A stretch of 64,000 nucleotides of DNA, taken from assembly GCF_000518805.1 (NCBI RefSeq), contig NZ_JAEH01000009.1, positions 1-64,000 on the forward strand, read 5' to 3'. This document shows positions 11,364 to 21,166 of the stretch, in pieces. Source of the stretch: Shewanella waksmanii ATCC BAA-643. GTDB taxonomy: Bacteria; Pseudomonadota; Gammaproteobacteria; Enterobacterales; Shewanellaceae. Each line of letters starts with the position of its first letter. Position 1 is the first letter of the stretch. Made by a program: the position numbers and the translations under genes. A model generated the notes under the pieces. It worked only from the letters and a program-made list of their open reading frames with translations. It ran no database searches and was not told the origin of the DNA.

Positions 11364-12053
11364 TTGACTGCATCAAATTGTTCCAAACCCAAAGGTCAAA
11401 ACGGCCGCAAAACATCGTGGCGAAACAAGCAAAGACCTGCCGCTAGCCAGAGTAAGGCTGCGCCGCAGCGACGTGGCAAACCTAGTCGCGCCAGTACCAA
11501 GCCGCGCAGTGACAATCCGGTTATCGTATTATTCAATAAGCCATTTGATGTGCTGTGCCAATTTACCGATGAGCAAGGCAGGCAAACTCTAAAAGACTAC
11601 ATACCGGTCGAAGATGTCTATGCCGCTGGCCGACTAGACAGGGACAGTGAAGGTCTACTGCTGTTGACTAATGACGGTCAGTTGCAAGCCAAGATTACTC
11701 AGCCAAAAAAGAAAACTTTCAAAACTTATTGGGTGCAGGTCGAAGGTGAACCGACAGCCGAAGCTCTTGAACAGCTAAGAGCAGGCGTGACCTTAAAAGA
11801 TGGCCCCACCCTGCCCGCCAAAGTCAATGTGATACACGAGCCTGCGGTTTGGCCACGGAATCCCCCCATTAGAGAGCGCAAGAATATTGCGACCACTTGG
11901 TTGTCGATTGAGATTTGTGAAGGGCGAAATCGTCAAGTAAGGCGGATGACTGCCCATGTGGGTTACCCGACCCTCAGATTGATTCGTTATAAAATAGGCC
12001 AATGGAGCCTAGATAATCTAGACAACGGCGAATATCGCGTGTTGGCGCAATAA
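11364..12053 (+). CDS. rluE: 23S rRNA pseudouridine(2457) synthase RluE
   Basis: RluE isomerises one uridine of 23S rRNA. Residues 1-45 are a Lys/Arg/Ala-rich extension, and the catalytic RsuA/RluB/E/F-type domain follows. The catalytic motif [16 protein letters not shown], with its Asp, is at about 92-107, and a C-terminal block [20 protein letters not shown] is also present. There is no S4 domain, which fits RluE. No in-frame ATG precedes the domain, so I take TTG 11364; it lacks a clear ribosome site and the exact start is uncertain. nudJ follows after 12 bp. Confidence 0.88.
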   Translation: MTASNCSKPKGQNGRKTSWRNKQRPAASQSKAAPQRRGKPSRASTKPRSDNPVIVLFNKPFDVLCQFTDEQGRQTLKDYIPVEDVYAAGRLDRDSEGLLLLTNDGQLQAKITQPKKKTFKTYWVQVEGEPTAEALEQLRAGVTLKDGPTLPAKVNVIHEPAVWPRNPPIRERKNIATTWLSIEICEGRNRQVRRMTAHVGYPTLRLIRYKIGQWSLDNLDNGEYRVLAQ

Positions 12054-12065
12054 ATAGGAGGCAAG

Positions 12066-12518
12066 ATGACAGAGCGCTATAAACCTAATACTACCGTTGC
12101 TTGTGTCGTTCACTGCCAAGGGCGCTATTTAATGGTCGAAGAGATCATTGATGGCCAACTGCGCTATAACCAACCTGCTGGTCACCTTGAAGCCAATGAA
12201 TCAATTATCGATGCCTGTGTGCGCGAATGTTTGGAAGAGACCGGATTAACACTAAGCCCTGATCACTTACTGGCCATTTATCAGTTCAGCGCCAATGACT
12301 GCTTAGCCTTTGTGCGCTACACCTTTGTTGTTGAGCTAAATGAGCCATTAGCATCGGCACCTATCGACACCGCAATTAACCGCACTTTGTGGCTCAGTGC
12401 GGCGGAAATTAACCAGCGGGCCGATAAATTACGCAGTCCGTTAGTCATGCAATCGATAACAGATCATCAAAATGGAAAACACTTTCCGCTGACGCTTCTC
12501 AATTCGCGCTTTCTGTAG
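12066..12518 (+). CDS. nudJ: Nudix phosphatase NudJ
   Basis: NudJ is a Nudix hydrolase. The E. coli protein acts on nucleoside tri- and diphosphates and on the thiamine precursor HMP-PP. The 150 residues hold a complete Nudix box at about 38-60: G-5x-E-7x-REC-x-EETG, read from GHLEANESIIDACVREC. A strong AGGAGG lies 5 nt before the ATG. It sits between rluE and mnmA as in many gammaproteobacteria, and probably shares the rluE transcript. Confidence 0.9.
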   Translation: MTERYKPNTTVACVVHCQGRYLMVEEIIDGQLRYNQPAGHLEANESIIDACVRECLEETGLTLSPDHLLAIYQFSANDCLAFVRYTFVVELNEPLASAPIDTAINRTLWLSAAEINQRADKLRSPLVMQSITDHQNGKHFPLTLLNSRFL

Positions 12519-12653
12519 TTAGCCCCGCGTGATAATGCATGATAGAATATGCCCCCGCTAAATGCGGCAAACTGAAATCTTAACTTGCTCTCGGGCCGGT
12601 AGGCTCAAGCGGTCATGATTTCGCTGTAAAGAATTAAACGGTTTTTAGGATCT

Positions 12654-13769
12654 ATGGCATTAATCGAACCCAATCCAAACGGTAAAAAAGTCATCGTCGG
12701 CATGTCTGGCGGTGTGGACTCTTCTGTATCTGCATATTTATTGATGAAACAAGGCTATCAAGTTGAAGGCCTATTCATGAAAAATTGGGAAGAAGATGAT
12801 ACCGACGAATACTGTGCAGCAGCTGAAGATCTAAAAGATGCACAAGCGGTATGTGACAAATTGGGCATTACCTTACACACGGTCAATTTTGCTTCGGAAT
12901 ACTGGGACAACGTCTTTGAGTACTTCCTCGCTGAATATAAAGCAGGCAGAACACCTAACCCAGATATCATGTGTAACAAAGAGATTAAATTCAAAGCGTT
13001 TCTAGACTTTGCTGACGATATTCTCGACGCCGACTATATTGCCATGGGCCACTATGTCCGCCGCAGCGATGACACAGGCCAAAGCCAAATGTTACGCGGT
13101 GTAGACAACAATAAAGACCAAAGCTACTTCTTATATACACTTAGCCATGAGCAGATTGCCCGCTCGTTATTCCCTGTTGGCGAACTGCAAAAAAGTGAAG
13201 TTCGCGATATTGCTAAAGAGATGGGCTTAATTACCCACGATAAAAAAGACAGTACGGGTATCTGCTTTATTGGCGAGCGCAAGTTCACCGATTTCCTCAG
13301 CACATTCTTGCCGGCACAACCGGGCAAAATTGAAACCGCTGAAGGTGAAGTTATCGGCGAACACCAAGGGTTGATGTATCACACGCTGGGCCAACGCAAA
13401 GGCTTAGGCATTGGTGGCATGAAAAACAGCAACGATGATCCTTGGTACGTGGTCGATAAAGATCTTGACCGCAATGTGTTGGTTGTAGGCCAAGGTGGTC
13501 AACATCCACGCTTAATGTCGGTTGGCTTTTATGCTGACCAACTGCACTGGGTCGATCGCACCGGACCGGCAACTGGGGCAAAAATTACCGTTAAAACCCG
13601 CTATCGTCAGCGCGATGTGGCATGTACCTTAACCATTGAAGGACCTGATCGTATTAAGGTGTTGTTCGATGAGCCCGTTGCAGCAGTAACACCTGGTCAG
13701 TCTGCCGTATTTTATGATAACGATGTCTGCCTCGGTGGCGGCATTATTGACAGCCTAATAAGAGAATAA
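12654..13769 (+). CDS. mnmA: tRNA-specific 2-thiouridylase MnmA
   Basis: MnmA puts the 2-thio group on the wobble uridine of tRNA-Glu, -Gln and -Lys. The 371 residues start with the PP-loop GMSGGVDSS (about 17-25). The two catalytic cysteines are in [11 protein letters not shown] (about 100-110) and [12 protein letters not shown] (about 200-211), and a C-terminal beta domain follows. The ATG at 12654 has AGGA about 7 nt upstream. hflD follows after 3 bp, so the two are cotranscribed, an order widely conserved in gammaproteobacteria. Confidence 0.97.
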   Translation: MALIEPNPNGKKVIVGMSGGVDSSVSAYLLMKQGYQVEGLFMKNWEEDDTDEYCAAAEDLKDAQAVCDKLGITLHTVNFASEYWDNVFEYFLAEYKAGRTPNPDIMCNKEIKFKAFLDFADDILDADYIAMGHYVRRSDDTGQSQMLRGVDNNKDQSYFLYTLSHEQIARSLFPVGELQKSEVRDIAKEMGLITHDKKDSTGICFIGERKFTDFLSTFLPAQPGKIETAEGEVIGEHQGLMYHTLGQRKGLGIGGMKNSNDDPWYVVDKDLDRNVLVVGQGGQHPRLMSVGFYADQLHWVDRTGPATGAKITVKTRYRQRDVACTLTIEGPDRIKVLFDEPVAAVTPGQSAVFYDNDVCLGGGIIDSLIRE

Positions 13770-13772
13770 TCT

Positions 13773-14390
13773 GTGAGCGATCCGATTTTTGACCGCACCA
13801 TGGCGTTTGCTGGTATTTTACAAGCCATCGCCCAAGTACAATATGTTGCTCGCCACGGCCGAACTGATACCGACCAATTAGCCGCGGCACTCTCAAGCAT
13901 ACTCGTCACAAATCCTGATAACACCACCGATGTCTATGCCGATAAAGTCGCCTTAAATAAAGGCTACCAAATGATCGTGAATCAACTGGGCGATGACAAA
14001 TCAAAAGACGTTGAGGTCACCCGTTACTTAGTGGGCATTTTAGCGTTAGAGCGCAAGTTAGCGCGCGCATCAAACGCCATGGGCATGCTGGCTGAACGGA
14101 TTAACCAAGTTGATCGTCAGCTGCACCATTTTGAAATTACCGATGAACAGGTTGTCGCCAATTTTGCTGGTATCTATAGCGATATCATCAGCAATTTAGG
14201 GCCAAAAATCCAAATCTCTGGCAATCCAGAGTTTCTAAAACAACCTCAAGTTCAACAAAAAATCCGGGCGTTATTGCTGTCTGCCATGCGCAGCGCAGTA
14301 TTGTGGCGCCAACTCGGAGGCAAACGTAGACACCTTGTCTTCGCAAGAAAAACAATAGTCGATATAGCTAAAAAAAGTCTTACCCTATAA
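13773..14390 (+). CDS. hflD: High-frequency lysogenization protein HflD homologue
   Basis: HflD (YcfC) is a peripheral inner-membrane protein. In E. coli it binds lambda CII and affects lysogeny; its normal cellular role is not clear. The 205 residues are mostly helical and match the family from [17 protein letters not shown] to the C-terminal [19 protein letters not shown]. Translation starts at GTG 13773, 3 bp after the mnmA stop. It lies between mnmA and purB, exactly as in E. coli. Confidence 0.92.
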   Translation: MSDPIFDRTMAFAGILQAIAQVQYVARHGRTDTDQLAAALSSILVTNPDNTTDVYADKVALNKGYQMIVNQLGDDKSKDVEVTRYLVGILALERKLARASNAMGMLAERINQVDRQLHHFEITDEQVVANFAGIYSDIISNLGPKIQISGNPEFLKQPQVQQKIRALLLSAMRSAVLWRQLGGKRRHLVFARKTIVDIAKKSLTL

Positions 14391-14393
14391 TAA

Positions 14394-15788
<1,395 letters not shown>

Positions 15789-15810
15789 TCTAAGCGATTA
15801 TTTTGCTGAC

Positions 15811-15838
15811 AAAGCGGTAGTTTTTCTACCGCTTTTTT
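15811..15838 (+). terminator. Rho-independent terminator of purB
   Basis: The stem AAGCGGTAG/CTACCGCTT, with loop TTTTT, is followed by a T run. Confidence 0.9.
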
Positions 15839-15861
15839 ATTGCGCCTACGGAGCCTTATCC

Positions 15862-16992
15862 ATGTACCAAGTCAATTTCGATATCGCAGATTTCTTAACG
15901 AACTATTGGCAAAAAAAGCCCGTCGTGATTAAACAGGCTTTTAAAGATTTTCACGATCCAATCAGCGCAGAAGAACTGGCTGGCCTCGCTTGCGAAGAAG
16001 AAGTGGCGTCGCGTGTCATCCTTACTGAACAAAACCAATGGCAGATCATACCCGGTCCTATAGAGGATTACAGCGCCTACGGTGAGCAAGATTGGCAGTT
16101 GTTAGTTCAAGCAGTAAACCACTGGTTTCCTGACTCTATTGCGCTGGTTGAAGCCTTTCGTTTCATTCCAGATTGGCGATTTGATGATCTTATGGTGTCG
16201 TTCGCTACACCCGGTGGTGGCGTGGGCCCGCATATAGATAACTATGATGTGTTTTTGCTGCAAGGCAGTGGCGCTCGCCGCTGGAAAGTGGGTGATATCG
16301 GTAAATACCGTCCCCGCAATGGCGACACCCATACTGCTCTGATTGATGATTTTGACCCGATGCTAGAAGTCACCTTAGAGAAAGGTGGCATGCTTTACAT
16401 ACCACCAGGCTTCCCCCATTGCGCCAAAACTCTCAGTACTGCGTTGAGCTACTCTATTGGTTTTCGTGCCCCTAGCCAGCAAGAGCTTTTTAGTAGTTTA
16501 GCTGACCAACTAATTGATCAAAATACCGGCTTAAAACGCTTCACATCCAACGGTGAGCCCACTTCACCTAGCTGTGTATCAACGGCGCAACAACAAGGCT
16601 TACAGGCCATGTTAGCGGAGCTCATTGCTAATGAGACCACCATGCAACCGATATTGGGCCAGCTGCTCAGTCAAAACCGTTTTGAATTAGATTTGTGCCC
16701 AGCGGATGAGCCCTACACCAAAGAGATGTTAATCGAAGATATCGGCCACGGCGCGCAGCTATGTCGAGTGGGTGGTTTAAAGATTATTCAGCTAGAAGCA
16801 GATCCATTAAATCGACTATTTATTGATGGTCAAAGCCATACTCTGCCGGAACACCTGCAACCTTTGGCAACGCTACTCAGTGACAATATTCACTTAAGCC
16901 AAGCGCAAACATCTACGCTGCTTGCCGAGCCAGAGTTAGTCACACTGATTGTTGAGTTGATCAACTCAGGTCATATGTACCTAGCTGAATAA
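15862..16992 (+). CDS. roxA: Ribosomal protein uL16 3-hydroxylase (RoxA/YcfD type)
   Basis: RoxA is an Fe(II)/2-oxoglutarate oxygenase that hydroxylates an arginine of ribosomal protein uL16. The 376 residues begin with a cupin/JmjC domain. Its iron ligands are His124 and Asp126 in GPHIDNYD, and His186 in PPGFPHCAKT. The C-terminal part is a dimerisation and winged-helix-like region. Length and iron triad match E. coli YcfD. It lies 73 bp after purB but is separated from it by a terminator. The ribosome site is GGAGCC before the ATG. Confidence 0.9.
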   Translation: MYQVNFDIADFLTNYWQKKPVVIKQAFKDFHDPISAEELAGLACEEEVASRVILTEQNQWQIIPGPIEDYSAYGEQDWQLLVQAVNHWFPDSIALVEAFRFIPDWRFDDLMVSFATPGGGVGPHIDNYDVFLLQGSGARRWKVGDIGKYRPRNGDTHTALIDDFDPMLEVTLEKGGMLYIPPGFPHCAKTLSTALSYSIGFRAPSQQELFSSLADQLIDQNTGLKRFTSNGEPTSPSCVSTAQQQGLQAMLAELIANETTMQPILGQLLSQNRFELDLCPADEPYTKEMLIEDIGHGAQLCRVGGLKIIQLEADPLNRLFIDGQSHTLPEHLQPLATLLSDNIHLSQAQTSTLLAEPELVTLIVELINSGHMYLAE

Positions 16993-17034
16993 GTAAAAAT
17001 CCGCTTAGGGATACTTCAGAGTAATTATCAGACT

Positions 17035-17061
17035 AAAAAGGCACCTTGAGGTGCCTTTTTT
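17035..17061. terminator. Bidirectional Rho-independent terminator
   Basis: The stem AAGGCACC/GGTGCCTT is flanked by A and T tracts. It lies between the converging roxA gene and the DUF4826 gene and can serve both. Confidence 0.9.
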
Positions 17062-17092
17062 AATGGTTAACTAGCTCATCGTTCAAATGGCC

Positions 17093-17533
17093 TTAGCCCC
17101 AAAGTTTATCATCGCTCTGAATTTTGTATAAACTTTCAGCGCGAGAAACTAAAAGCTCGGCAAATTTAGCTTGAGTCGGATCTTGAGTTGCACCAGACTG
17201 AATTAGGTTTTCCGCTTTCATTTGCCACATCATTGAAAAGTGACGTAAAGCTTCTCGAGCAGTGCCCGCCACTTTGACATCGACATAGTCTGACGGTAGA
17301 TCACCTGACATTACCCAGTAAGTATTTTTGCTTGGTTGTTTAGACTCAATTTTCCAAACCGCCACATAGGGGGCTAAATAGCGACATTCATCGACCAACA
17401 CATTACTTGGAATCACCCCTTTTTCAGCTAAAAAGCGATTGGCCTTCTGGTAATGTTCTTTAATCCACTGCTGGCGCAGTTCCTCTTGTTGTTGTGCTTC
17501 TTCTGGGGTGAGTTCGACTGCTTGCTCCGCCAT
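17093..17533 (-). CDS. DUF4826 family protein
   Basis: This 146-residue soluble protein has no signal or membrane segment. A Glu/Gln-rich N-terminal helix (TPEEAQQQEELRQQW) is followed by a mixed alpha/beta body with YVAVWKIESKQPSKNTYWVMSGDLPSDYV. I recall this as the DUF4826 family of Shewanella and relatives; that naming was not checked. AGGAAG lies just before the ATG at 17533. The function is unknown and its neighbours give no lead. Confidence 0.7.
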   Translation of the reverse strand: MAEQAVELTPEEAQQQEELRQQWIKEHYQKANRFLAEKGVIPSNVLVDECRYLAPYVAVWKIESKQPSKNTYWVMSGDLPSDYVDVKVAGTAREALRHFSMMWQMKAENLIQSGATQDPTQAKFAELLVSRAESLYKIQSDDKLWG

Positions 17534-17612
17534 ACTTCTTCCTAATCTTATTGTTATAAACCGCTTGGATATGCTGTTCGCTAGCGCAAATTGGTGAATA
17601 AAACAACGATCA

Positions 17613-17632
17613 ACTTTACGTTAACGTAAAGT
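17613..17632. promoter_or_regulatory. 20-bp perfect palindrome upstream of leucine dehydrogenase (LiuR-like operator)
   Basis: The site is ACTTTACGTT followed by its exact reverse complement, with core ACGTTAACGT. It lies 158 bp before the leucine dehydrogenase start. From memory, MerR-family LiuR, which controls branched-chain amino acid catabolism in gammaproteobacteria, recognises TTTACGT-type palindromes of this kind. The assignment is an inference from motif and context. The site could instead act on the divergent DUF4826 gene 80 bp away. Confidence 0.65.
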
Positions 17633-17789
17633 GGAAACCAAAATTGCCACGCGGATCACATTTAATCCAAATCTTTACTTTGTTGAGAGTATCGCTAAAT
17701 GCTATCGTTCTGCAATAAATATAACAAGCCGCCAGAACTGGCTACTTAAGCCCTTTGGCGATTAAATTCCCACAGTGGAGAAAAAGTAC

Positions 17790-18821
17790 GTGGCAGTATT
17801 CAATCATATCTCTTTTGACGACCATGAACAGGTTGTCTTTTGCCAAGATAAAGACAGTGGTTTAAAAGCCATTATCGCAATCCATAACACCAATTTAGGT
17901 CCTGCGGTCGGTGGTTGCAGAATGTGGAATTACGACTCTGATGATGAAGCACTTAACGATGTGCTTAGACTCTCTCGCGGTATGACATACAAAAACGCCC
18001 TGGCTGGCCTCGCCATGGGCGGCGGTAAGTCGGTGATTATTGCTGACCCTAAAACCACTGACCGAGAAGCCCTATTTCGTGCTTTTGGTCGCTGTATCCA
18101 TACGCTAGGTGGCAAATACTATTCTGCAGAAGATGTAGGAGTGTCAACCAGCGATATTATGATTGCCCATCAAGAAACCCCCTACATGGCAGGGCTTGAA
18201 GGACAAAGCGGTGACCCATCCCCCTTTACGGCTTTAGGAACGTATTTAGGCATTAAGGCTGCGGTTAAACACCAGCGCGGCGTAGACAGCCTTAAAGGCC
18301 TTAAAATTTCAGTTCAGGGCGTGGGTCATGTAGGTTACTACTTATGCCGTCACCTGCACGAGGAAGGCGCTGAGTTAATCGTTACTGACATTCACCAGTC
18401 ATCGTTAGATAAGGTGGCAACAGAATTTGGCGCAACCGTTGTCGCACCGCAAGATATCTATCATCAGGAAGTAGACGTATACGCCCCGTGTGCCTTAGGT
18501 GCAACCATCAATGACACTACCATTCCGCTACTTAAAGCGACGATTGTTGCGGGTTGTGCCAACAACCAACTTGCTGAAGCGCGCCATGGTGAGAAGCTAA
18601 AAGAACTGGGTATCCTATACGCGCCAGATTATGTGATTAATGCCGGCGGTATCATCAATGTGTCGTTTGAAAAAGACTACGATGTGGATGCGTCAACCAA
18701 AAAAGTGGAAGAAATTTATAACACCTTGTTACGTATCTTCACCCAATCTGATGAGCAAAATCGCACGACTGCAGATGTGGCTGACGAATTAGCTAAACAG
18801 ATCATTGAATCTGCAAAATAA
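17790..18821 (+). CDS. ldh: Leucine dehydrogenase (Glu/Leu/Phe/Val dehydrogenase family)
   Basis: This enzyme deaminates leucine, valine and isoleucine to their 2-oxo acids with NAD+, the entry step to branched-chain catabolism. The 343 residues hold the catalytic block GMTYKNALAGLAMGGGKSVI (about 68-87) and a Rossmann motif near VQGVGHVGYYL. The length matches leucine rather than glutamate dehydrogenases. I choose GTG 17790 (MAVFNH) because GGAG at 17777-17780 sits 9 nt upstream; a GTG at 17775 would add five residues. A terminator follows. Confidence 0.88.
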   Translation: MAVFNHISFDDHEQVVFCQDKDSGLKAIIAIHNTNLGPAVGGCRMWNYDSDDEALNDVLRLSRGMTYKNALAGLAMGGGKSVIIADPKTTDREALFRAFGRCIHTLGGKYYSAEDVGVSTSDIMIAHQETPYMAGLEGQSGDPSPFTALGTYLGIKAAVKHQRGVDSLKGLKISVQGVGHVGYYLCRHLHEEGAELIVTDIHQSSLDKVATEFGATVVAPQDIYHQEVDVYAPCALGATINDTTIPLLKATIVAGCANNQLAEARHGEKLKELGILYAPDYVINAGGIINVSFEKDYDVDASTKKVEEIYNTLLRIFTQSDEQNRTTADVADELAKQIIESAK

Positions 18822-18843
18822 AATCCAATTAAGCTAAAATTTT

Positions 18844-18875
18844 AAAGCCAAAACGGTCTCGTTTTGGCTTTTTTT
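18844..18875 (+). terminator. Rho-independent terminator of leucine dehydrogenase gene
   Basis: The stem AAAGCCAAAAC/GTTTTGGCTTT is followed by a T run. Confidence 0.9.
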
Positions 18876-19008
18876 ATCGCAAAATTTATTTTTCCTTTGC
18901 CAGCAAACAGATAGTATTTAGACACAGTTTTTTCATCAAACCGTACTGGAAAATGTCATATTCCTCTGCTTGAATTAGTCACTCGTCACGCACAAACAGG
19001 AAGTCAGT

Positions 19009-19353
19009 ATGGTGAGTTTTAAATACGATCTCAATCAAGACTTTATCGAACTACAAGCCAGCAATTGGAATGGATTAGAGCGTGTGTTTGTTAATGGTAA
19101 AATGGTGTCTAAGAAGCTTAACTTTAGTAAAAACAGTGAACACCACTTTCAACTAGACAATGGAACATCCTGTAAATTTCAATTACTTATAGACCCTAGT
19201 ACAGAACAGTTAGTCTGCCGTATTTTTAAGAAAAATAACCTAGTGACTAGCCTTAAACAGGGCAAAGATAACCTCTTAGCCAGTCAACATGCCATGCAAG
19301 GTATGGTGTTGTTTAGCTCAATCGCAGCATTAGCCTTGGTATTGGTGAGTTAA
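19009..19353 (+). CDS. Small hypothetical protein with one C-terminal membrane segment
   Basis: I do not recognise this 114-residue protein. It has a beta-rich soluble part (SFKYDLNQDFIELQ, LERVFVNGKMVSKKLNF) and a single C-terminal hydrophobic segment (about 95-113, GMVLFSSIAALALVLV), which suggests a tail-anchored or single-pass protein. AGGAAG lies 7 nt before the ATG. It converges with the lipoprotein gene 25 bp away, and no terminator separates them. No function can be proposed. Confidence 0.75.
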   Translation: MVSFKYDLNQDFIELQASNWNGLERVFVNGKMVSKKLNFSKNSEHHFQLDNGTSCKFQLLIDPSTEQLVCRIFKKNNLVTSLKQGKDNLLASQHAMQGMVLFSSIAALALVLVS

Positions 19354-19378
19354 CACGCCATCAGGCCCCATCGCTAAG

Positions 19379-19783
19379 CTAGCAAGCTTTGAGTGTATTA
19401 GCTTCAATACACACGAGTTGACTCATTTGATAGTTACCACTGCCGGCTGTTGCTGTTGTGATAGCCAGTTTTTGCTTATCTTCACCATTTTCTATCAGCA
19501 CCGCCTTAATGATGGTGCCATCGCGACTAAAACTGATCGCCTCAACAAAGTCACCAACGACAATATCGCGGTATAATTTCACTGTCATACTGCCAATAGA
19601 GCGTGGCTCTAACCGCCCTTCTGTCACCACTACTGTTTGTCCATTGGCTAACGGGATGGCTTTGGCATAAACACCCGATGCCTCAGGAACTGGCACGTCT
19701 ACTGGTGGTGTCGCACGATTAACATTAACTGAGCAGGCAGCCAAGCTCATGCTTGACAACAAAATGAGCAATTTTTTCAACAT
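19379..19783 (-). CDS. Small predicted lipoprotein of unknown function
   Basis: The 134 residues start with a lipoprotein signal, LLILLSSMSLAAC, with the lipid-accepting Cys at 17. A short beta-rich domain follows and ends in cysteines (VCIEANTLKAC), which could pair as a disulphide. The residue after the Cys is Ser, so the outer membrane is the likely destination. I do not recognise the family. Copy B of the MITE-like repeat begins 13 bp upstream of the start codon and probably occupies its promoter region. Confidence 0.75.
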   Translation of the reverse strand: MLKKLLILLSSMSLAACSVNVNRATPPVDVPVPEASGVYAKAIPLANGQTVVVTEGRLEPRSIGSMTVKLYRDIVVGDFVEAISFSRDGTIIKAVLIENGEDKQKLAITTATAGSGNYQMSQLVCIEANTLKAC

Positions 19784-19795
19784 AGCAATCTCTTA

Positions 19796-20058
19796 TACCA
19801 ATCAGTATAAACATTTAGTCACTCAGCGAGAGTTTAGCGATTCTGAGGCAAGGCAACGAGTGAAGAGCATAGTTATTCTACGGTTAAGCTCGTTAACACA
19901 GCATCAGAATCGCTAAAACTCGCCATTCTGGCGCGTTTTAGGCTGCCTATTTCTGCGTTGAATAATTTCACAAGGGAACAACCATTGTTTCAATCATTCG
20001 CCTTGAATTAGTTTACCCAAAGCGCGCTGAGTAGATCAAATTCTTATACTGATTGGTA
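19796..20058 (-). repeat. MITE-like element, copy B (about 259 bp plus TA flanks)
   Basis: Its ends are CCAATCAGTATAA (from 19798) and TTATACTGATTGG (to 20056), flanked by TA on both sides. Reverse-complemented, it follows copy A (4768-5044) nearly throughout, with one missing block of about 12-15 bp and scattered changes. It keeps the inner inverted repeat. It lies immediately upstream of the lipoprotein gene at 19379-19783. Confidence 0.85.
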
Positions 20059-20169
20059 TTATACTTGTGACTTAAGCAATCAAATTAAGACTGTAATAAT
20101 TTAACTGACTAGGCGCAAATCAGATCGTTTGATGGCAGGTTTAACTAACAGCAGAATGAACATGCGCAA

Positions 20170-20598
20170 CTATGACGCGTTGCCATCACTGCGTTGGATC
20201 TTGTTTAGGATATGCATAAAAGCACCGCGCTCGTCATCATCAAGCACCGACAAGTAGCGCTCGTTAACTCTCTCCGCTTCTCGGATCAGATCTTGTTCGA
20301 GTGCTTTGCCATTGTCGGTTAGATAAATTTTAAATGCACGCCGATTTTCCGCTTCTTGATGGCGGGTAATTAACTGCTGCTGTTGCAGTTGATCAAGCAA
20401 GCGGGTCATGGTGTAGTTGGCAACATCACAGCGTTTTGATAACTCTGTTTGGGTCACGCCTTCTTCCTGCCATAAACTAAATAGCACCGGCCATAACTTG
20501 ATGTCTAATTGGTAGCGTTTAAGGCGTTGGTCTAAAGCATCTTGAAGTTCATTATTCAAATGCGAAACCAGATAGCCTAAGCTTTCATATTGTTTCAA
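20170..20598 (-). CDS. MarR-family transcriptional regulator
   Basis: The 142 residues have the MarR layout: N-terminal dimer helices, a winged helix-turn-helix at about 48-95 (VTQTELSKRCDVANYTMTRLLDQL and the wing ITRHQEAENRRAFKIYLTD), then C-terminal dimer helices. Such proteins are usually repressors lifted by small ligands or oxidation. No obvious target gene is adjacent. Upstream is the DUF1285/ydiJ unit on the same strand, and an 8-bp inverted repeat (20640-20647 with 20683-20690) lies before the start. The ligand is unknown. Confidence 0.88.
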   Translation of the reverse strand: MKQYESLGYLVSHLNNELQDALDQRLKRYQLDIKLWPVLFSLWQEEGVTQTELSKRCDVANYTMTRLLDQLQQQQLITRHQEAENRRAFKIYLTDNGKALEQDLIREAERVNERYLSVLDDDERGAFMHILNKIQRSDGNAS

Positions 20599-20684
20599 TG
20601 CTTACCTCCAAATGAACTCGCACCTTGTATTAATACTACCACTTGAACAGTAAGAAACTAGCCGTTGAGGTAACAAATTGTATT

Positions 20685-20711
20685 CAAGTGAAGCTAATTT
20701 AGCTTCACTTG
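20685..20711 (-). terminator. Strong hairpin at the end of the ydiJ-DUF1285 unit
   Basis: A perfect 12-bp stem (CAAGTGAAGCTA / TAGCTTCACTTG) with a 3-nt loop spans the stop codon of the DUF1285 gene. No T run follows directly, so it may be a processing or protective 3' stem, or part of a MarR site, rather than an intrinsic terminator. Confidence 0.45.
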
Positions 20712-21166
20712 CTGCACGACTCATCATCAACTAACAGAAATTGTTCAATAAATCGATAATAACAACTACGAGAAAGTTTGGCGCAAAGATCACCAGGCAA
20801 GATTAATTTTATTTCACTATCGCTAACAACAAACTGTTTCACACTTTCGAGCTGCCATTGACGCTTGACCGAACTCGTCACAGTGACCCGCCCCGTATCA
20901 TCCAATTCATAATCAACGATGATAAATGGATATTGCTCAACATCGACCAAACAGCGCTCAACCGGTGTTTGTAGGCAATGGCCATCACCCTCGGCATGAT
21001 TGACTAAAATCGTTGCAAACAAACAGGCAAACTTGTCCGGCAACGGCGAGTGTTGATAATACCACTGCCCTTGCCGATCAATTTGAAATCGCACTTGCTC
21101 ATCACACAGTTCCACCGACTGAGTTAGCTGCTGAAGTGCGGATGCCAGTGCTTTGCTATCGGCCAT
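20705..21166 (-). CDS. DUF1285 family protein
   Basis: The 153 residues match the DUF1285 pattern as I remember it: FQIDRQGQWYYQHSPLP (about 27-43), LFATILVNHAEGDGHCLQTP (about 50-69), then VDVEQYPFIIVDYE. The protein is small and soluble with no known activity. I start at ATG 21166; the upstream TTG would add one residue. The start overlaps the ydiJ stop by 11 bp, so the two genes are translationally coupled and a functional link is possible. Confidence 0.75.
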   Translation of the reverse strand: MADSKALASALQQLTQSVELCDEQVRFQIDRQGQWYYQHSPLPDKFACLFATILVNHAEGDGHCLQTPVERCLVDVEQYPFIIVDYELDDTGRVTVTSSVKRQWQLESVKQFVVSDSEIKLILPGDLCAKLSRSCYYRFIEQFLLVDDESCSK

